Source: Lysobacter sp. (GTDB lineage: Bacteria; Pseudomonadota; Gammaproteobacteria; Xanthomonadales; Xanthomonadaceae). Taken from it: a stretch of 64,000 nucleotides of DNA. A program made the translations under genes and the position numbers. The notes under the pieces were generated by a model. It made no database searches. It worked only from the letters and a program-made list of their open reading frames with translations, and was not told the origin of the DNA. The stretch spans positions 1 to 64,000 of the forward strand of contig SSGH01000031.1 of NCBI GenBank assembly GCA_008015835.1, given 5' to 3'. How positions within the stretch are numbered: the stretch's first letter is position 1; the number at the start of each line of letters is the position of its first letter. Of the stretch, positions 10,171 to 18,803 are shown piece by piece.

Positions 10171-10225
10171 CGGCTGGACTTCGATCGCATCGACCCGGAA
10201 CGCGCCGCGTCGACGCTGGCCGAGG

Positions 10226-10750
10226 TCACTTTTTCTTCGGCGCGATCATCATCACCATCTGCCGGCCTTCCAGGCGCGGGCGGGATTCGATCACGATGTC
10301 CTCGCCGAGGTCGGCTTCGATGCGGTTGGCCATTTCGCGCCCCAATTCCATGTGGCTCATTTCGCGGCCGCGGAACCGGATGTTGACCTTGATCTTGTCG
10401 CCCTCTTCCAAGAACTCGCGCATTTTGCGCAGCTTGATCTGGTAGTCGCCTTCGTCCGTGACCGGGCGGAATTTGACTTCCTTGATCTCGACGACCTTCT
10501 GCTTCTTCTTCGCGGCGGAGGCTTTTTTCTGCTGCTCGAAGCGGAATTTGCCGAAATCCATGATCCGGCAGACCGGCGGATCGGCGTTCGGTTGGATTTC
10601 GACCAAGTCGAGGCCTTCTTCTTCGGCCATGCGCAAGGCTTCGTCGCGCGAGAGGACGCCGATCATTTCGCCGTCGCTGCCGATCACGCGCACCCGCGGA
10701 ACGCGGATCTCGTTGTTCTTGCGGTTCTGCTTATCCTGAGGGGTACTGAT
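10226..10750 (-). CDS. infC: Translation initiation factor IF-3, ATC start codon
   Basis: 174 residues. It binds the 30S subunit, blocks subunit joining and discriminates against poor start codons. The conserved N-terminus continues upstream of the first GTG (10693): the frame reads [18 protein letters not shown] before [12 protein letters not shown]. No ATG, GTG or TTG precedes it, only ATC at 10748-10750 with GGAG eight bases upstream. IF-3 genes commonly use such a rare start for autoregulation, which supports this choice. The C-terminal domain ends [13 protein letters not shown]. thrS lies 58 bp upstream. Confidence 0.95.
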   Translation of the reverse strand: MSTPQDKQNRKNNEIRVPRVRVIGSDGEMIGVLSRDEALRMAEEEGLDLVEIQPNADPPVCRIMDFGKFRFEQQKKASAAKKKQKVVEIKEVKFRPVTDEGDYQIKLRKMREFLEEGDKIKVNIRFRGREMSHMELGREMANRIEADLGEDIVIESRPRLEGRQMVMMIAPKKK

Positions 10751-10775
10751 GTTTCGATCTCCAAGGAGGGATGAC

Positions 10776-10797
10776 CCGGACGGTGCGCACCGTCCGG
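10776..10797. repeat. Perfect 22-bp palindrome between thrS and infC
   Basis: CCGGACGGTGC followed by its exact reverse complement GCACCGTCCGG. It sits in the 58-bp spacer just upstream of the infC Shine-Dalgarno. It could be an mRNA hairpin affecting infC translation or a protein-binding site. No T-run follows, so it is not an obvious terminator. Confidence 0.55.
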
Positions 10798-10808
10798 TAC
10801 GTCGTGCG

Positions 10809-12728
10809 TCAGGCTGCGTCGGCGCCGTGCGAGGGTTTTTCGGCGGCGATGCGCGCGGCGAAGTCGGCGATGGACATGTTCCCCAGATCCTCCCCGGCTC
10901 GCGTACGCACCGCGACCACCCCGTTTTCCTTTTCGCGGTCTCCGACCACGAGCAGGTACGGCACCCGCTGCAGCGTGTGCTCGCGAATCTTATAGCCGAT
11001 TTTTTCGTTCCGCAAATCCGCCGAGACCCGCAAACCTTGATTCATAAGGGTTTTTCGAACCTGTTCGACATATTCGGACTGCGCGTCCGTGATGTTCATC
11101 ACGACCGCCTGGATCGGAGCCAGCCAAACCGGCATTTGCCCGGCGTGGTGCTCGATCAAAATGCCGATGAAACGCTCCATCGAGCCGACGATAGCCCGGT
11201 GCAGCATGACCGGGTGGCGGCGCTGGCTGTGCTCGTCCACGTACTCGGCGCCGAGGCGGCCGGGCATCATGAAATCCACCTGCATCGTGCCCAACTGCCA
11301 GGTCCGGCCGATGGCGTCCTGCAGGTGGTACTCGATCTTCGGGCCGTAGAAGGCGCCCTCGCCCGGCAATTCCTCCCAAGCCACGCCCGCGGCGCTCAGG
11401 GCCGAACGCAGGGCGTTCTCGGCCTTGTCCCAGGTGGCGTCGTCGCCCAGGCGCGAATCCGGGCGCAGCGCGATCTTGATCTGGATGTCCGTAAAGCCGA
11501 ACTCGCCGTAGACCTTGAGCGCCTGTTCGTGGAACGCGCGGACCTCGCTCTCGATCTGCGACTCGGTGCAGAAGATGTGGCCGTCGTCCTGGGTGAAGCC
11601 GCGCACGCGCAGGATGCCGTGCAGCGCGCCGGAGGGCTCGTTGCGATGGCAGGCGCCGAACTCGCCGTAGCGGATCGGCAGGTCGCGGTAGCTGTGCAGG
11701 CCCTGGTTGAAGACCTGGATGTGGCCGGGGCAATTCATCGGTTTCAGCGCGTAGGTGCGCTTTTCCGATTCGGTGAAGAACATATTGTCTTTGTAGTTGT
11801 CCCAGTGGCCGGATTTCTGCCACAACGACACGTCGAGAATCTGCGGGCAGCGCACTTCCTGATAGCCGCTGTCGCGATAGACCTTGCGCATGTGCTGCTC
11901 GACGATCTGCCAGATCGCCCAGCCTTTCGGGTGCCAGAAGATCAGGCCGGGGCCTTCTTCCTGCAGATGGAACAGGTCGAGCGCTTTGGCGATCTTGCGG
12001 TGATCGCGCTTCTCGGCTTCTTCCAACTGCGTGAGATACGCCTTCAGATCCTTGTCGTTCAACCAGGCCGTGCCGTAGATGCGGCTGAGCATTTGGTTGT
12101 TGGAATCGCCGCGCCAATACGCGCCGGCGACTTTCATCAGCTTGAACGCGCGCAATTTGTCGGTGCCGGGCACGTGCGGGCCGCGGCAGAGGTCGGTGAA
12201 TTCGCCCTGCGAATATAGCGAGAGGTCTTCGCTGGAGGGAATGCTTTCGATGATCTCGGCTTTGTAGGCTTCGCCGAGACTTTTGAAAAACGCCACCGCG
12301 TCGTCGCGCGACTTCACGCTGCGCGAGACCGGATGCGCTTCCTTCACGATCTTCTGCATCTCCGCCTCGATCGCCGGCAGGTCTTCCGGCGTGAACGGGC
12401 GCTCGTAGGCGAAGTCGTAGTAGAAGCCGTTGTCGATCACCGGACCGATGGTGACCTGCGCGCCGGGAAACAGGCGCTGCACGGCTTGCGCCAACAAGTG
12501 CGCGGTGGAGTGACGCAGGATGTCGAGCGCGTCGGGATGCTTGTCGGTGACGATTTCGAGCGCGGCATCGCATTCGATGCGGTAGCTGGTATCGACCAGT
12601 TTGCCGTCGACCTTGCCGGCGAGCGCGGCCTTAGCGAGGCCGGCGCCGATGGAGGCGGCGACGTCGCCGACCGTGGGAGCGGATTCGAATTCGCGGCGGC
12701 TGCCGTCGGGGAGCGTGATGGCGATCAT
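10809..12728 (-). CDS. thrS: Threonine--tRNA ligase
   Basis: 639 residues, the normal size. This class II synthetase charges tRNA-Thr. Domain order: TGS domain (about 1-62, [14 protein letters not shown]), editing domain with [17 protein letters not shown], catalytic core (about 245-535) with MNCPGH and [11 protein letters not shown], and an anticodon-binding domain at the C-terminus. A longer upstream start (12809) was discarded because the TGS domain begins at this ATG. A Thr-rich leader peptide and terminator lie 120-190 bp upstream, suggesting control by threonyl-tRNA level. Confidence 0.98.
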   Translation of the reverse strand: MIAITLPDGSRREFESAPTVGDVAASIGAGLAKAALAGKVDGKLVDTSYRIECDAALEIVTDKHPDALDILRHSTAHLLAQAVQRLFPGAQVTIGPVIDNGFYYDFAYERPFTPEDLPAIEAEMQKIVKEAHPVSRSVKSRDDAVAFFKSLGEAYKAEIIESIPSSEDLSLYSQGEFTDLCRGPHVPGTDKLRAFKLMKVAGAYWRGDSNNQMLSRIYGTAWLNDKDLKAYLTQLEEAEKRDHRKIAKALDLFHLQEEGPGLIFWHPKGWAIWQIVEQHMRKVYRDSGYQEVRCPQILDVSLWQKSGHWDNYKDNMFFTESEKRTYALKPMNCPGHIQVFNQGLHSYRDLPIRYGEFGACHRNEPSGALHGILRVRGFTQDDGHIFCTESQIESEVRAFHEQALKVYGEFGFTDIQIKIALRPDSRLGDDATWDKAENALRSALSAAGVAWEELPGEGAFYGPKIEYHLQDAIGRTWQLGTMQVDFMMPGRLGAEYVDEHSQRRHPVMLHRAIVGSMERFIGILIEHHAGQMPVWLAPIQAVVMNITDAQSEYVEQVRKTLMNQGLRVSADLRNEKIGYKIREHTLQRVPYLLVVGDREKENGVVAVRTRAGEDLGNMSIADFAARIAAEKPSHGADAA

Positions 12729-12847
12729 GGGGTTCTGATGATTCTGTACTAGCGTTTCTGAAGGTCGGTCGCGATGCGTCCAGCGTTGCGGCGCGCGGCG
12801 GCGCGGCAAACTGTGTGGTGAACCGGACGCTACGGCGGCGCGGCAAT

Positions 12848-12889
12848 AAAAAAGCGCCCGAGGGCGCTGCGCGGTGTCGCGGGCCTCGG
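12848..12889 (-). promoter_or_regulatory. thrS leader terminator with alternative antiterminator pairing
   Basis: On the minus strand, AGCGCC-CTCG-GGCGCT (12853-12868) is followed by TTTTTT, a rho-independent terminator that lies upstream of thrS. The upstream segment CCGAGG (12884-12889) is complementary to CCTCGG (12858-12863) inside the terminator hairpin, so the two structures are mutually exclusive. CCGAGG begins about 8 bases after the leader stop codon. A ribosome at that stop would cover it, while one stalled at the Thr codons would leave it free. Confidence 0.65.
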
Positions 12890-12897
12890 CGGTTTCG

Positions 12898-12921
12898 TCA
12901 GTGGGCGGTGGTAGTGCTCAT
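12898..12921 (-). CDS. Putative thrS leader peptide MSTTTAH
   Basis: A seven-codon ORF, ATG AGC ACT ACC ACC GCC CAC TGA, with three consecutive threonine codons. It is immediately upstream of a terminator that precedes thrS. The Shine-Dalgarno is weak (GAGCG). The arrangement matches classical amino-acid attenuation leaders. I infer that low charged tRNA-Thr stalls the ribosome and allows thrS read-through. Confidence 0.6.
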   Translation of the reverse strand: MSTTTAH

Positions 12922-13104
12922 GTCGCACGCTCGACGGCCGTTTCCGGGCGTCACCTTCGCGGGTTTGGATGGCGGCACGTTAGGGGGACGGGCGGCGAAA
13001 GTCAACGAATCTCGGGCATTTCGCCGCATCGCGCGCTCGGGCGGACCACCGCGAACGCCTGCGGATTACACTCGATGCCTTCGAATACCCGGCGACCGAA
13101 CCAC

Positions 13105-14058
13105 ATGCCCCAGAGCATTCAGGATTTTCACGACGACCCGCGCAACGCCGAGATCCGCATTTGGGTGAATGGCGCCCTGAAGCCGCGCGCCGAAGCCATG
13201 GTCTCGGTGTTCGACAGCGGCTTCGTGCTGGGCGACGGCGTGTGGGAAGGCCTGCGCGTGGTCGGCGGACATCCGGTGTTTCTGGACGAACACCTGGATC
13301 GGCTGTTCGAGGGCGCGAAAGCGCTGCTGCTGGACATCGGCATGGACCGCGCGGCGTTGACTCGCGCGATCTACGGCACGCTCGACGCCAACGGCATGCG
13401 CGACGGCGTGCATGTGCGGTTGATGGTCTCGCGCGGCGTGAAGCGCACGCCGTATCAGGACCCGCGCGTCACCGTTGGCCCGGCGACGGTCGTCATCCTT
13501 CCAGAATTCAAGGTGGCGAAACCGGAAACGCTCGCGGCGGGGCTCAAATTGTTCACCGTGCATGTGCGCCGCGGCTATCCCGACGTGCAGGACCCGAAGC
13601 TCAACAGCCACAGCAAACTCAATTGCATCACCGCGTGCATTCAAGCCACGCAGGCCGGCGCCGACGAAGCCCTGATGCTCGATCCGCACGGCTTCGTCGC
13701 CACCTGCAATTCCACGCATTTCTTCATCGTGCGCAAAGGCGAGGTGTGGACGTCGACCGGCGATTACTGTTTGGGCGGCATCACCCGCGGCAACGTGCTG
13801 CGCGCCTGCCGCGAAGCGGGTATTCCCTGCTTCGAAAAGAATTTCAGCCTGATGCAGGCGTACTCCGCCGACGAGGCGTTCACCACCGGCACGTTCGCGG
13901 GTTTGGCGCCGGTGCGCGAGATCGACGGGCGAATGATCGGCGAAGCGCGCGGCGACGGCAGCGCCCTCCCCGGCCCGATCACCGCGCGCCTGCAATCGCT
14001 TTACGCCGACTTGATCGCGCGCGATGTGGCCTTCCGCGCCGGGATGCGGCTGGCATGA
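13105..14058 (+). CDS. Fold-type IV PLP aminotransferase (D-amino-acid/branched-chain family)
   Basis: 317 residues, one class IV aminotransferase domain. The start region reads WVNGALKPRAEAMVSVFDSGF, the family N-terminus. Lys171 in NSHSKLNCI is the expected Schiff-base lysine, and TCNSTHFFIV and CLGGITRGNVLRAC match the cofactor phosphate-binding part. Members transaminate branched-chain or D-amino acids or cleave aminodeoxychorismate; the substrate cannot be assigned. The stop overlaps the next start (ATGA), so the two are translationally coupled. The longer frame upstream lacks homology, so the ATG at 13105 was chosen. Confidence 0.9.
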   Translation: MPQSIQDFHDDPRNAEIRIWVNGALKPRAEAMVSVFDSGFVLGDGVWEGLRVVGGHPVFLDEHLDRLFEGAKALLLDIGMDRAALTRAIYGTLDANGMRDGVHVRLMVSRGVKRTPYQDPRVTVGPATVVILPEFKVAKPETLAAGLKLFTVHVRRGYPDVQDPKLNSHSKLNCITACIQATQAGADEALMLDPHGFVATCNSTHFFIVRKGEVWTSTGDYCLGGITRGNVLRACREAGIPCFEKNFSLMQAYSADEAFTTGTFAGLAPVREIDGRMIGEARGDGSALPGPITARLQSLYADLIARDVAFRAGMRLA

Positions 14059-14810
14059 ACGCAACTGGGATCGGCGCCGCCGCGCCGCTGCGGATCGCGA
14101 TGTGGAGCGGCCCGCGCAATATCTCCACCGCGATGATGCGCGCCTGGGAAAACCGCGAGGATTGCGCGGTCAGCGACGAACCGCTGTACGCGGCGTATTT
14201 GGCGAACACCGGGCTCGATCATCCGGGCCGCGACGAGGTGATCGCCGCGGGCGATACCGATTGGCGCCGCGTCGTCGACGCGCTGCTCGGCCCTTCGCCC
14301 GGCGGCGCGCCGATTTGGTATCAGAAGCACATGAGCCACCATCTGTCGGCGGACATGGATCTCGACTGGGTGCTCGCATTGCGCAACGTGTTTTTGATTC
14401 GCGACCCGAGCGAGGTGGTGGCGTCGTATCTCAAATCGCGCGCGACGGTCGCGCCCGACGACATCGGCTTGCCGCAGCAAGCGCGGCTGTTCGATTTCTT
14501 GCGCGAGCGCACCGGCGAAACTCCGACGGTGATCGATGCCGGCGATTTTCTGCGCGCGCCCGAAGCGCATTTGCGCGCGTTGTGCGCTCGGCTCGGCATC
14601 GACTTCACGCCGCGCATGCTGAGCTGGCCTGCGGGTCCGCGCGACAGCGACGGCGTCTGGGCACCGTATTGGTACGACGCGGTGTGGGCGTCCACCGGGT
14701 TCGAGCCCTGGCGCGCCCGGGAAACGGCTCTATTCGGCGAAGCGGCGGACGTCGCGGCCGCATGTCGCCCGCTCTACGACACGCTGCGCGGGCACCGCAT
14801 GACGCTGTGA
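14055..14810 (+). CDS. Sulfotransferase-like P-loop protein
   Basis: 251 residues. The N-terminal MWSGPRNISTAMMRAWENR resembles the PAPS 5'-phosphosulfate loop of sulfotransferases. FLIRDPSEVVASYLKSR resembles the 3'-phosphate-binding region, which carries conserved Arg and Ser. The family is found beside class IV aminotransferases in several proteobacteria. Here it overlaps that gene by ATGA. The acceptor is unknown, and a kinase-like or non-catalytic role is possible. Confidence 0.8.
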   Translation: MNATGIGAAAPLRIAMWSGPRNISTAMMRAWENREDCAVSDEPLYAAYLANTGLDHPGRDEVIAAGDTDWRRVVDALLGPSPGGAPIWYQKHMSHHLSADMDLDWVLALRNVFLIRDPSEVVASYLKSRATVAPDDIGLPQQARLFDFLRERTGETPTVIDAGDFLRAPEAHLRALCARLGIDFTPRMLSWPAGPRDSDGVWAPYWYDAVWASTGFEPWRARETALFGEAADVAAACRPLYDTLRGHRMTL

Positions 14811-14871
14811 GCGCCGCGCGGATCGGCCGCCGCGTCGCGACGGCGACCGCCTCGCATGCCGAACGACGCCG

Positions 14872-16269
14872 TCAGCCGCGCAACGCCCACCACGCGCTGA
14901 CGCCGATCGCCAAGGCCACGCCCGCCGCCACGCCGCCGAGAATGCGATTCTGTTTGCGCGCGCGCACCAGCGCGTCGCCGTACGGCATCGTGGTGTGCGA
15001 AATCATGGTGTAGATCGGCAACCACCACTTCGGCATCAATCGGTTGAGCAGCACGTCCAGTCGCTTGCGCAGCAGGAACAGCGGCGAATTGACCTTCTGC
15101 CGCAGCTCGATGAAGTTGGCCTTCGACAATTCCATCAGCACGTCGGTGTGCGGGCGGCGCGCGTTCTCGTAAGCGGCGAACGCGGCGGAACGGTCGTTCG
15201 GGTGCGCTTTCAACGACGACAGCAGGGCTGAGCAATCCTCGAACGCGGAGTTCATGCCCTGGCCGTAGAACGGATACACCGCGTGCGCGGAATCGCCGAC
15301 CAAGACCATCCAGTTCTCGAACCGCCACGGCGCGGTCTTGGTGGTGAGCAGAGCGCCGGTGGGGCGCGCCATCCACTGTTCCACCAGCGACGGCAGCATC
15401 GGCTGCAGGTCCGGGAAATATTTCTTGAACAGCGCGCGGATGCCCTCGGGCGTCTGCGTGGTCGCGAAGCTGTCCTCGCCTTCGTGCGGCAGGAACAGCG
15501 TCAGCGTATGAGAACCGTCGCGGTTCGGATGCGAAACGAACAGGCAGTGCGCGCGCGGCCACACGTGCAGCGCGGTGAGATCGATCACCGACTCGCCGTT
15601 CGGGCCGGCCGCGAGCGACAGTTCCTTGTAGCCCCACTCCAAATATTCCTGGTGATAGTCCGCGCGCAGGCCGCGGTGCATTTCCGGCCGCGCGCGCGAG
15701 AACGCGCCGTCGGCGCAGATCACCCAATCCGGGCGCACGGTGCGCGCGCCGTCGGGCGTGTCCAGCTCCAGGGTCCGCGCGTCCTTGTCGACGGACTGCA
15801 GTTTGTGCTCGAAATGCAGACGCACATGCGGCTGCTTTTCGGCGCGATCGAGCAGGATGCGGATCAGTTCGCTGCGATCGATCGAATACAGCACTTCGCC
15901 GCGATTCTTGCCGTAAGGCTGGAACCGCGTGCTGCCGTCCATCGCGTGGATCACGCGGCCGCGCATCACCACCGTCAGCGGCATGACCATCTCGATCAAG
16001 CCGACTTCGGTCAAGGCCTGGATGCCGCGCTTGGACAGGCCCAGATTGATCGAACGCCCGCCCTCCGCGCCTTCCGCGCGCGGGTCGCTGCGGCGCTCGT
16101 AGACATCCACTTCGTAACCGCGCTCGGACAGCGCCAACGCGAGCAGCGAGCCGGCCAAGCCGCCGCCGACGATGGCGACGTTGCGGCCGGCACCGCCGCC
16201 GACCGCGGCGGCGGAAGCCGTAGCGTTCGGCGCGGACGACGCGGCCGCGGAGGTTTCGGCGAAACTCAT
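14872..16269 (-). CDS. Kynurenine 3-monooxygenase-like flavoprotein
   Basis: 465 residues. The FAD Rossmann motif VAIVGGGLAGSLLALAL starts at about residue 31. It is followed by GGRSINLGLSKRGIQAL, typical of kynurenine 3-monooxygenase, and the second FAD motif GDSAHAVYPFYGQGMNSAFE. The C-terminus is a hydrophobic segment (ILGGVAAGVALAIGV) as in membrane-associated KMO. Known KMO hydroxylates L-kynurenine using NADPH and O2. It is the last gene of the NRPS operon, coupled by ATGA to the DUF6875-like gene, so here it may hydroxylate a building block of the peptide instead of serving tryptophan catabolism. Confidence 0.88.
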   Translation of the reverse strand: MSFAETSAAASSAPNATASAAAVGGGAGRNVAIVGGGLAGSLLALALSERGYEVDVYERRSDPRAEGAEGGRSINLGLSKRGIQALTEVGLIEMVMPLTVVMRGRVIHAMDGSTRFQPYGKNRGEVLYSIDRSELIRILLDRAEKQPHVRLHFEHKLQSVDKDARTLELDTPDGARTVRPDWVICADGAFSRARPEMHRGLRADYHQEYLEWGYKELSLAAGPNGESVIDLTALHVWPRAHCLFVSHPNRDGSHTLTLFLPHEGEDSFATTQTPEGIRALFKKYFPDLQPMLPSLVEQWMARPTGALLTTKTAPWRFENWMVLVGDSAHAVYPFYGQGMNSAFEDCSALLSSLKAHPNDRSAAFAAYENARRPHTDVLMELSKANFIELRQKVNSPLFLLRKRLDVLLNRLMPKWWLPIYTMISHTTMPYGDALVRARKQNRILGGVAAGVALAIGVSAWWALRG

Positions 16270-17033
16270 CGTGCGGCTCCTTGCGCGGCGGCGCGCAGTT
16301 CGATTTCGGCGTTGACCAAGGCGTCCACCGCTTGATCGAAATAGTTGCGACGGATGCTGGTGCCCAATTGCCGCAGGTACGAGCGCAAATACGAAATGCG
16401 CACTTCCGGCTTATCGGTCTCGCGTTTGAGGAAAGGCAAGTCCGATTCGACCATGTGCCGGATCACCAGCATGGGAATCGGGCTGCGCAGCGGGCGGAAG
16501 GCTTCGTTGCGCAGCCCCGGCGTTTCGTTGCGCGAGTGGAATTCGCCTAACATCAAGCCGACATCGACGAAGTTCGGTTTGAGCTTGGCCTGCATCGCGT
16601 CGATCCACGTCGCCGCATCCTCGCCGAGCCCCGAGAACACCACCATGATGACTTTGTTGATCGCCATCGGGCCTTCGCGCGGCTCGGTTTCGACGAAGAT
16701 CTTGCGGCATTCCTCGATCACGTCCTGGATGCGCTGCGGATCGGGCGCCGTTTCTTGAATCTCGGTCATCCAGATCGTGTCGAGCTCCAACGCCATCGGC
16801 GTGAACGGGCAGACCGGACCGGCGCGGCCGAGGTCGGGATTCGGGCGCGCCAGGAACCGACGCACCCAGGCGATCGTCGAGCCCAGCGGCGATTCCGCGT
16901 CGGCGGCGGCGTCGACCTCGGACGCGCGCCGCAGCACGAAATGGGCCGGCGACTTGCTCGTCGCCGGGCCAGCGGCGCCGTGCGCATCGGCATGGACCGG
17001 GCAACCCGTCGCGGAGTGATTGTTAGCGTTCAT
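16266..17033 (-). CDS. DUF6875-like protein of the NRPS operon
   Basis: 255 residues, no signal peptide or membrane segment. The central part contains RAGPVCPFTPMALELDTIWM and EPREGPMAINKVIMVVFSGL, and near the end LPFLKRETDKPEVRISYLRSY. I associate it with DUF6875, a family seen in biosynthetic clusters, from memory of its motif style; the activity is unknown. The start is set by AGGAAG six bases before ATG 17033. The stop overlaps the next gene's start, which suggests a paired role with the flavoenzyme. Confidence 0.7.
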   Translation of the reverse strand: MNANNHSATGCPVHADAHGAAGPATSKSPAHFVLRRASEVDAAADAESPLGSTIAWVRRFLARPNPDLGRAGPVCPFTPMALELDTIWMTEIQETAPDPQRIQDVIEECRKIFVETEPREGPMAINKVIMVVFSGLGEDAATWIDAMQAKLKPNFVDVGLMLGEFHSRNETPGLRNEAFRPLRSPIPMLVIRHMVESDLPFLKRETDKPEVRISYLRSYLRQLGTSIRRNYFDQAVDALVNAEIELRAAAQGAAR

Positions 17034-17399
17034 TGCGTTCTTCCTATGAATGAGCTGCGTGGTGCGCATTGCATTGCGCGTCGCGCGATTCGGGCGGTGC
17101 CCCGATCGATGCGCGATCGCGGTTCGATGGCGGTTCGACCGCGATCGACCGATTGCGGATCTTTCGAGCGTTTCCGACCCTTTCGATGATCTCTCGGCCA
17201 TCCCTCGGCCGACCCGCGCGCGAACGCGCCCGAAGGCCGCCCGCATTCCGTTCATCCGCATGCACGCGATGGCGCGCCGAAAACGGACAGCGCGCCGGAC
17301 GCGCGGCGTCGCGCGCCGCCCGCTGTCGCATGCTTTCCGTTCGTTCCATCGTCGTCTCCGCGTGCATCGCTAGTCCGTCGAGTCCTGGGGTCGCCCGCA
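17034..17399. other. Spacer inside the NRPS operon, no clear gene
   Basis: A 366-bp gap between the MFS gene and the DUF6875-like gene. A 107-codon Arg-rich minus-strand frame (17044-17367) exists but has no RBS or recognisable domain and may be chance in GC-rich DNA. No clear terminator was seen, so read-through is possible. Confidence 0.4.
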
Positions 17400-18803
17400 T
17401 CACGTCGCCGAAGCGATCGGGTCCGGCGCGTCGGGCAGCGCGCTGTCGATCTCGCGCACCGACCGAATGGCGTAACCGGCCGCCGCGATCGCGCTCATCG
17501 CCAAGCCCAGCACGACGAACATCAATCCCAGCCCTCGCCCCTCGCCGACGCCGATCACGGCGCCGACGCTGGAGGCCAACGCGCCGCCGGGCATCATCGC
17601 GGGCTCGAAGACGTATTCCGCCAACGGCCCGGCCAACAGATAGCCCAGCGGCAGCGCCGCTTCGCCGGTCATGCGCAGCATGGCCATACAGCGTCCCAGC
17701 AAGTGCGACGGGACCTTGCTTTGCCATAAGGCATAGTTCGCCGACTGCGCGGGCGGGATGCTGAGGAACATCAGGAAACCGGCGACGATCAGCAGCGTCA
17801 GCGACGGCGCTAAGCCGTGGATCGCGACCATCAAACCGCTGAAAATGCTGAAGCCGAGCACGCCGTGAACTTTCAGCCGCGGCCCGCCCCATAGCGTGAT
17901 GAGCAGGCCGCCCACCAGCAAACCGCTGCACGCCAGCGACATCTGCATGCCGAGCAGCGCCTTGTCGCCGTTCGCCACGATCAACACCAAGGGCGTGATC
18001 GCGATACTGGCGATGGCGAACACGAAACTGCTGGCGGCGCTGAGCGAAAGCAAACCGAGCAACCCGGGACGTTCGGCGATATAGCGCCAGCCGTCGCGGG
18101 CCTCGCGCACCAAGTTCTGCTCGCCTGGATCCGCCTGCGGCGGACGCGGGATGCGCGCGATCGCGAGGCAAAGCGCGCCCACCACGAACGTGGCCGCATC
18201 CACCCACAGCACGCTGTCCAGCCCGAGGTACTTCATCAAGACGCCGGCCAGCACCGGGCCGCCGACCAAGGCGAAGCCCTGCCCGGTCTGGATCAAACCG
18301 TTCAAGCGCACCAAGCGTTCGCGGTCGGCCAGCAGCGGCACGCTGGCCGCGTAGGCCGGCTGCAGGAAACAGTTCGCGACCGCGGTCAAGCCGACGCCGA
18401 GGTAGATCTGCCACATCGTCAAATGCCCGGTCGCGACCGACAGCGCCAAGGCGCCGATGGTCACCGCCGACAGCGATTCGCAGGCGATCATGGTGCGCCG
18501 CCGATCCCAACGATCGACCAGCGCCCCCGCGAACGGCGAGATCAGCACTACCGGCACCGCCATCGCCACGAAGACCATCGCGAACTGCGTGGTCGAGCCG
18601 GTGGTGTCGTACACCCACACGCCCAGCGCGAAGCTGGTGAGACGCGAACCGACGCCCGAGACCAATTGCCCGAACCAGATCAGCAGAAAATCGCGCAGGC
18701 TTGCGCGTTTCTGGGCGGCATCCGCCGGGAGACTCGCGCTCGCGTCGACGCTCATCTCGACGGTTTTGGCGGTGTCGTTCGCGGTGCTCATCTCGACGCT
18801 CAC
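17400..18803 (-). CDS. MFS transporter, probable peptide exporter (EntS-like)
   Basis: 467 residues with about 12 predicted membrane segments after a 34-residue polar N-terminus (SLRDFLLIWFGQLVSGVGSR). VDRWDRRRTMIACE after the second segment is the MFS motif A region. The family exports siderophores, macrolides and peptides. It overlaps the last NRPS gene by GTGA, so it is translationally coupled and probably exports the product. An ATG four codons in (18791) is an alternative start. Confidence 0.88.
   Translation of the reverse strand: MSVEMSTANDTAKTVEMSVDASASLPADAAQKRASLRDFLLIWFGQLVSGVGSRLTSFALGVWVYDTTGSTTQFAMVFVAMAVPVVLISPFAGALVDRWDRRRTMIACESLSAVTIGALALSVATGHLTMWQIYLGVGLTAVANCFLQPAYAASVPLLADRERLVRLNGLIQTGQGFALVGGPVLAGVLMKYLGLDSVLWVDAATFVVGALCLAIARIPRPPQADPGEQNLVREARDGWRYIAERPGLLGLLSLSAASSFVFAIASIAITPLVLIVANGDKALLGMQMSLACSGLLVGGLLITLWGGPRLKVHGVLGFSIFSGLMVAIHGLAPSLTLLIVAGFLMFLSIPPAQSANYALWQSKVPSHLLGRCMAMLRMTGEAALPLGYLLAGPLAEYVFEPAMMPGGALASSVGAVIGVGEGRGLGLMFVVLGLAMSAIAAAGYAIRSVREIDSALPDAPDPIASAT

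Noticed and set aside
12729-13104. A T-box riboswitch upstream of thrS.
   Set aside because: No T-box consensus (TGGNACCGCG) seen, and T-boxes are not expected in gammaproteobacteria; a peptide leader fits better.
17044-17367. A 107-codon Arg-rich minus-strand frame in the NRPS operon spacer.
   Set aside because: No ribosome binding site, no domain, and composition like chance frames.
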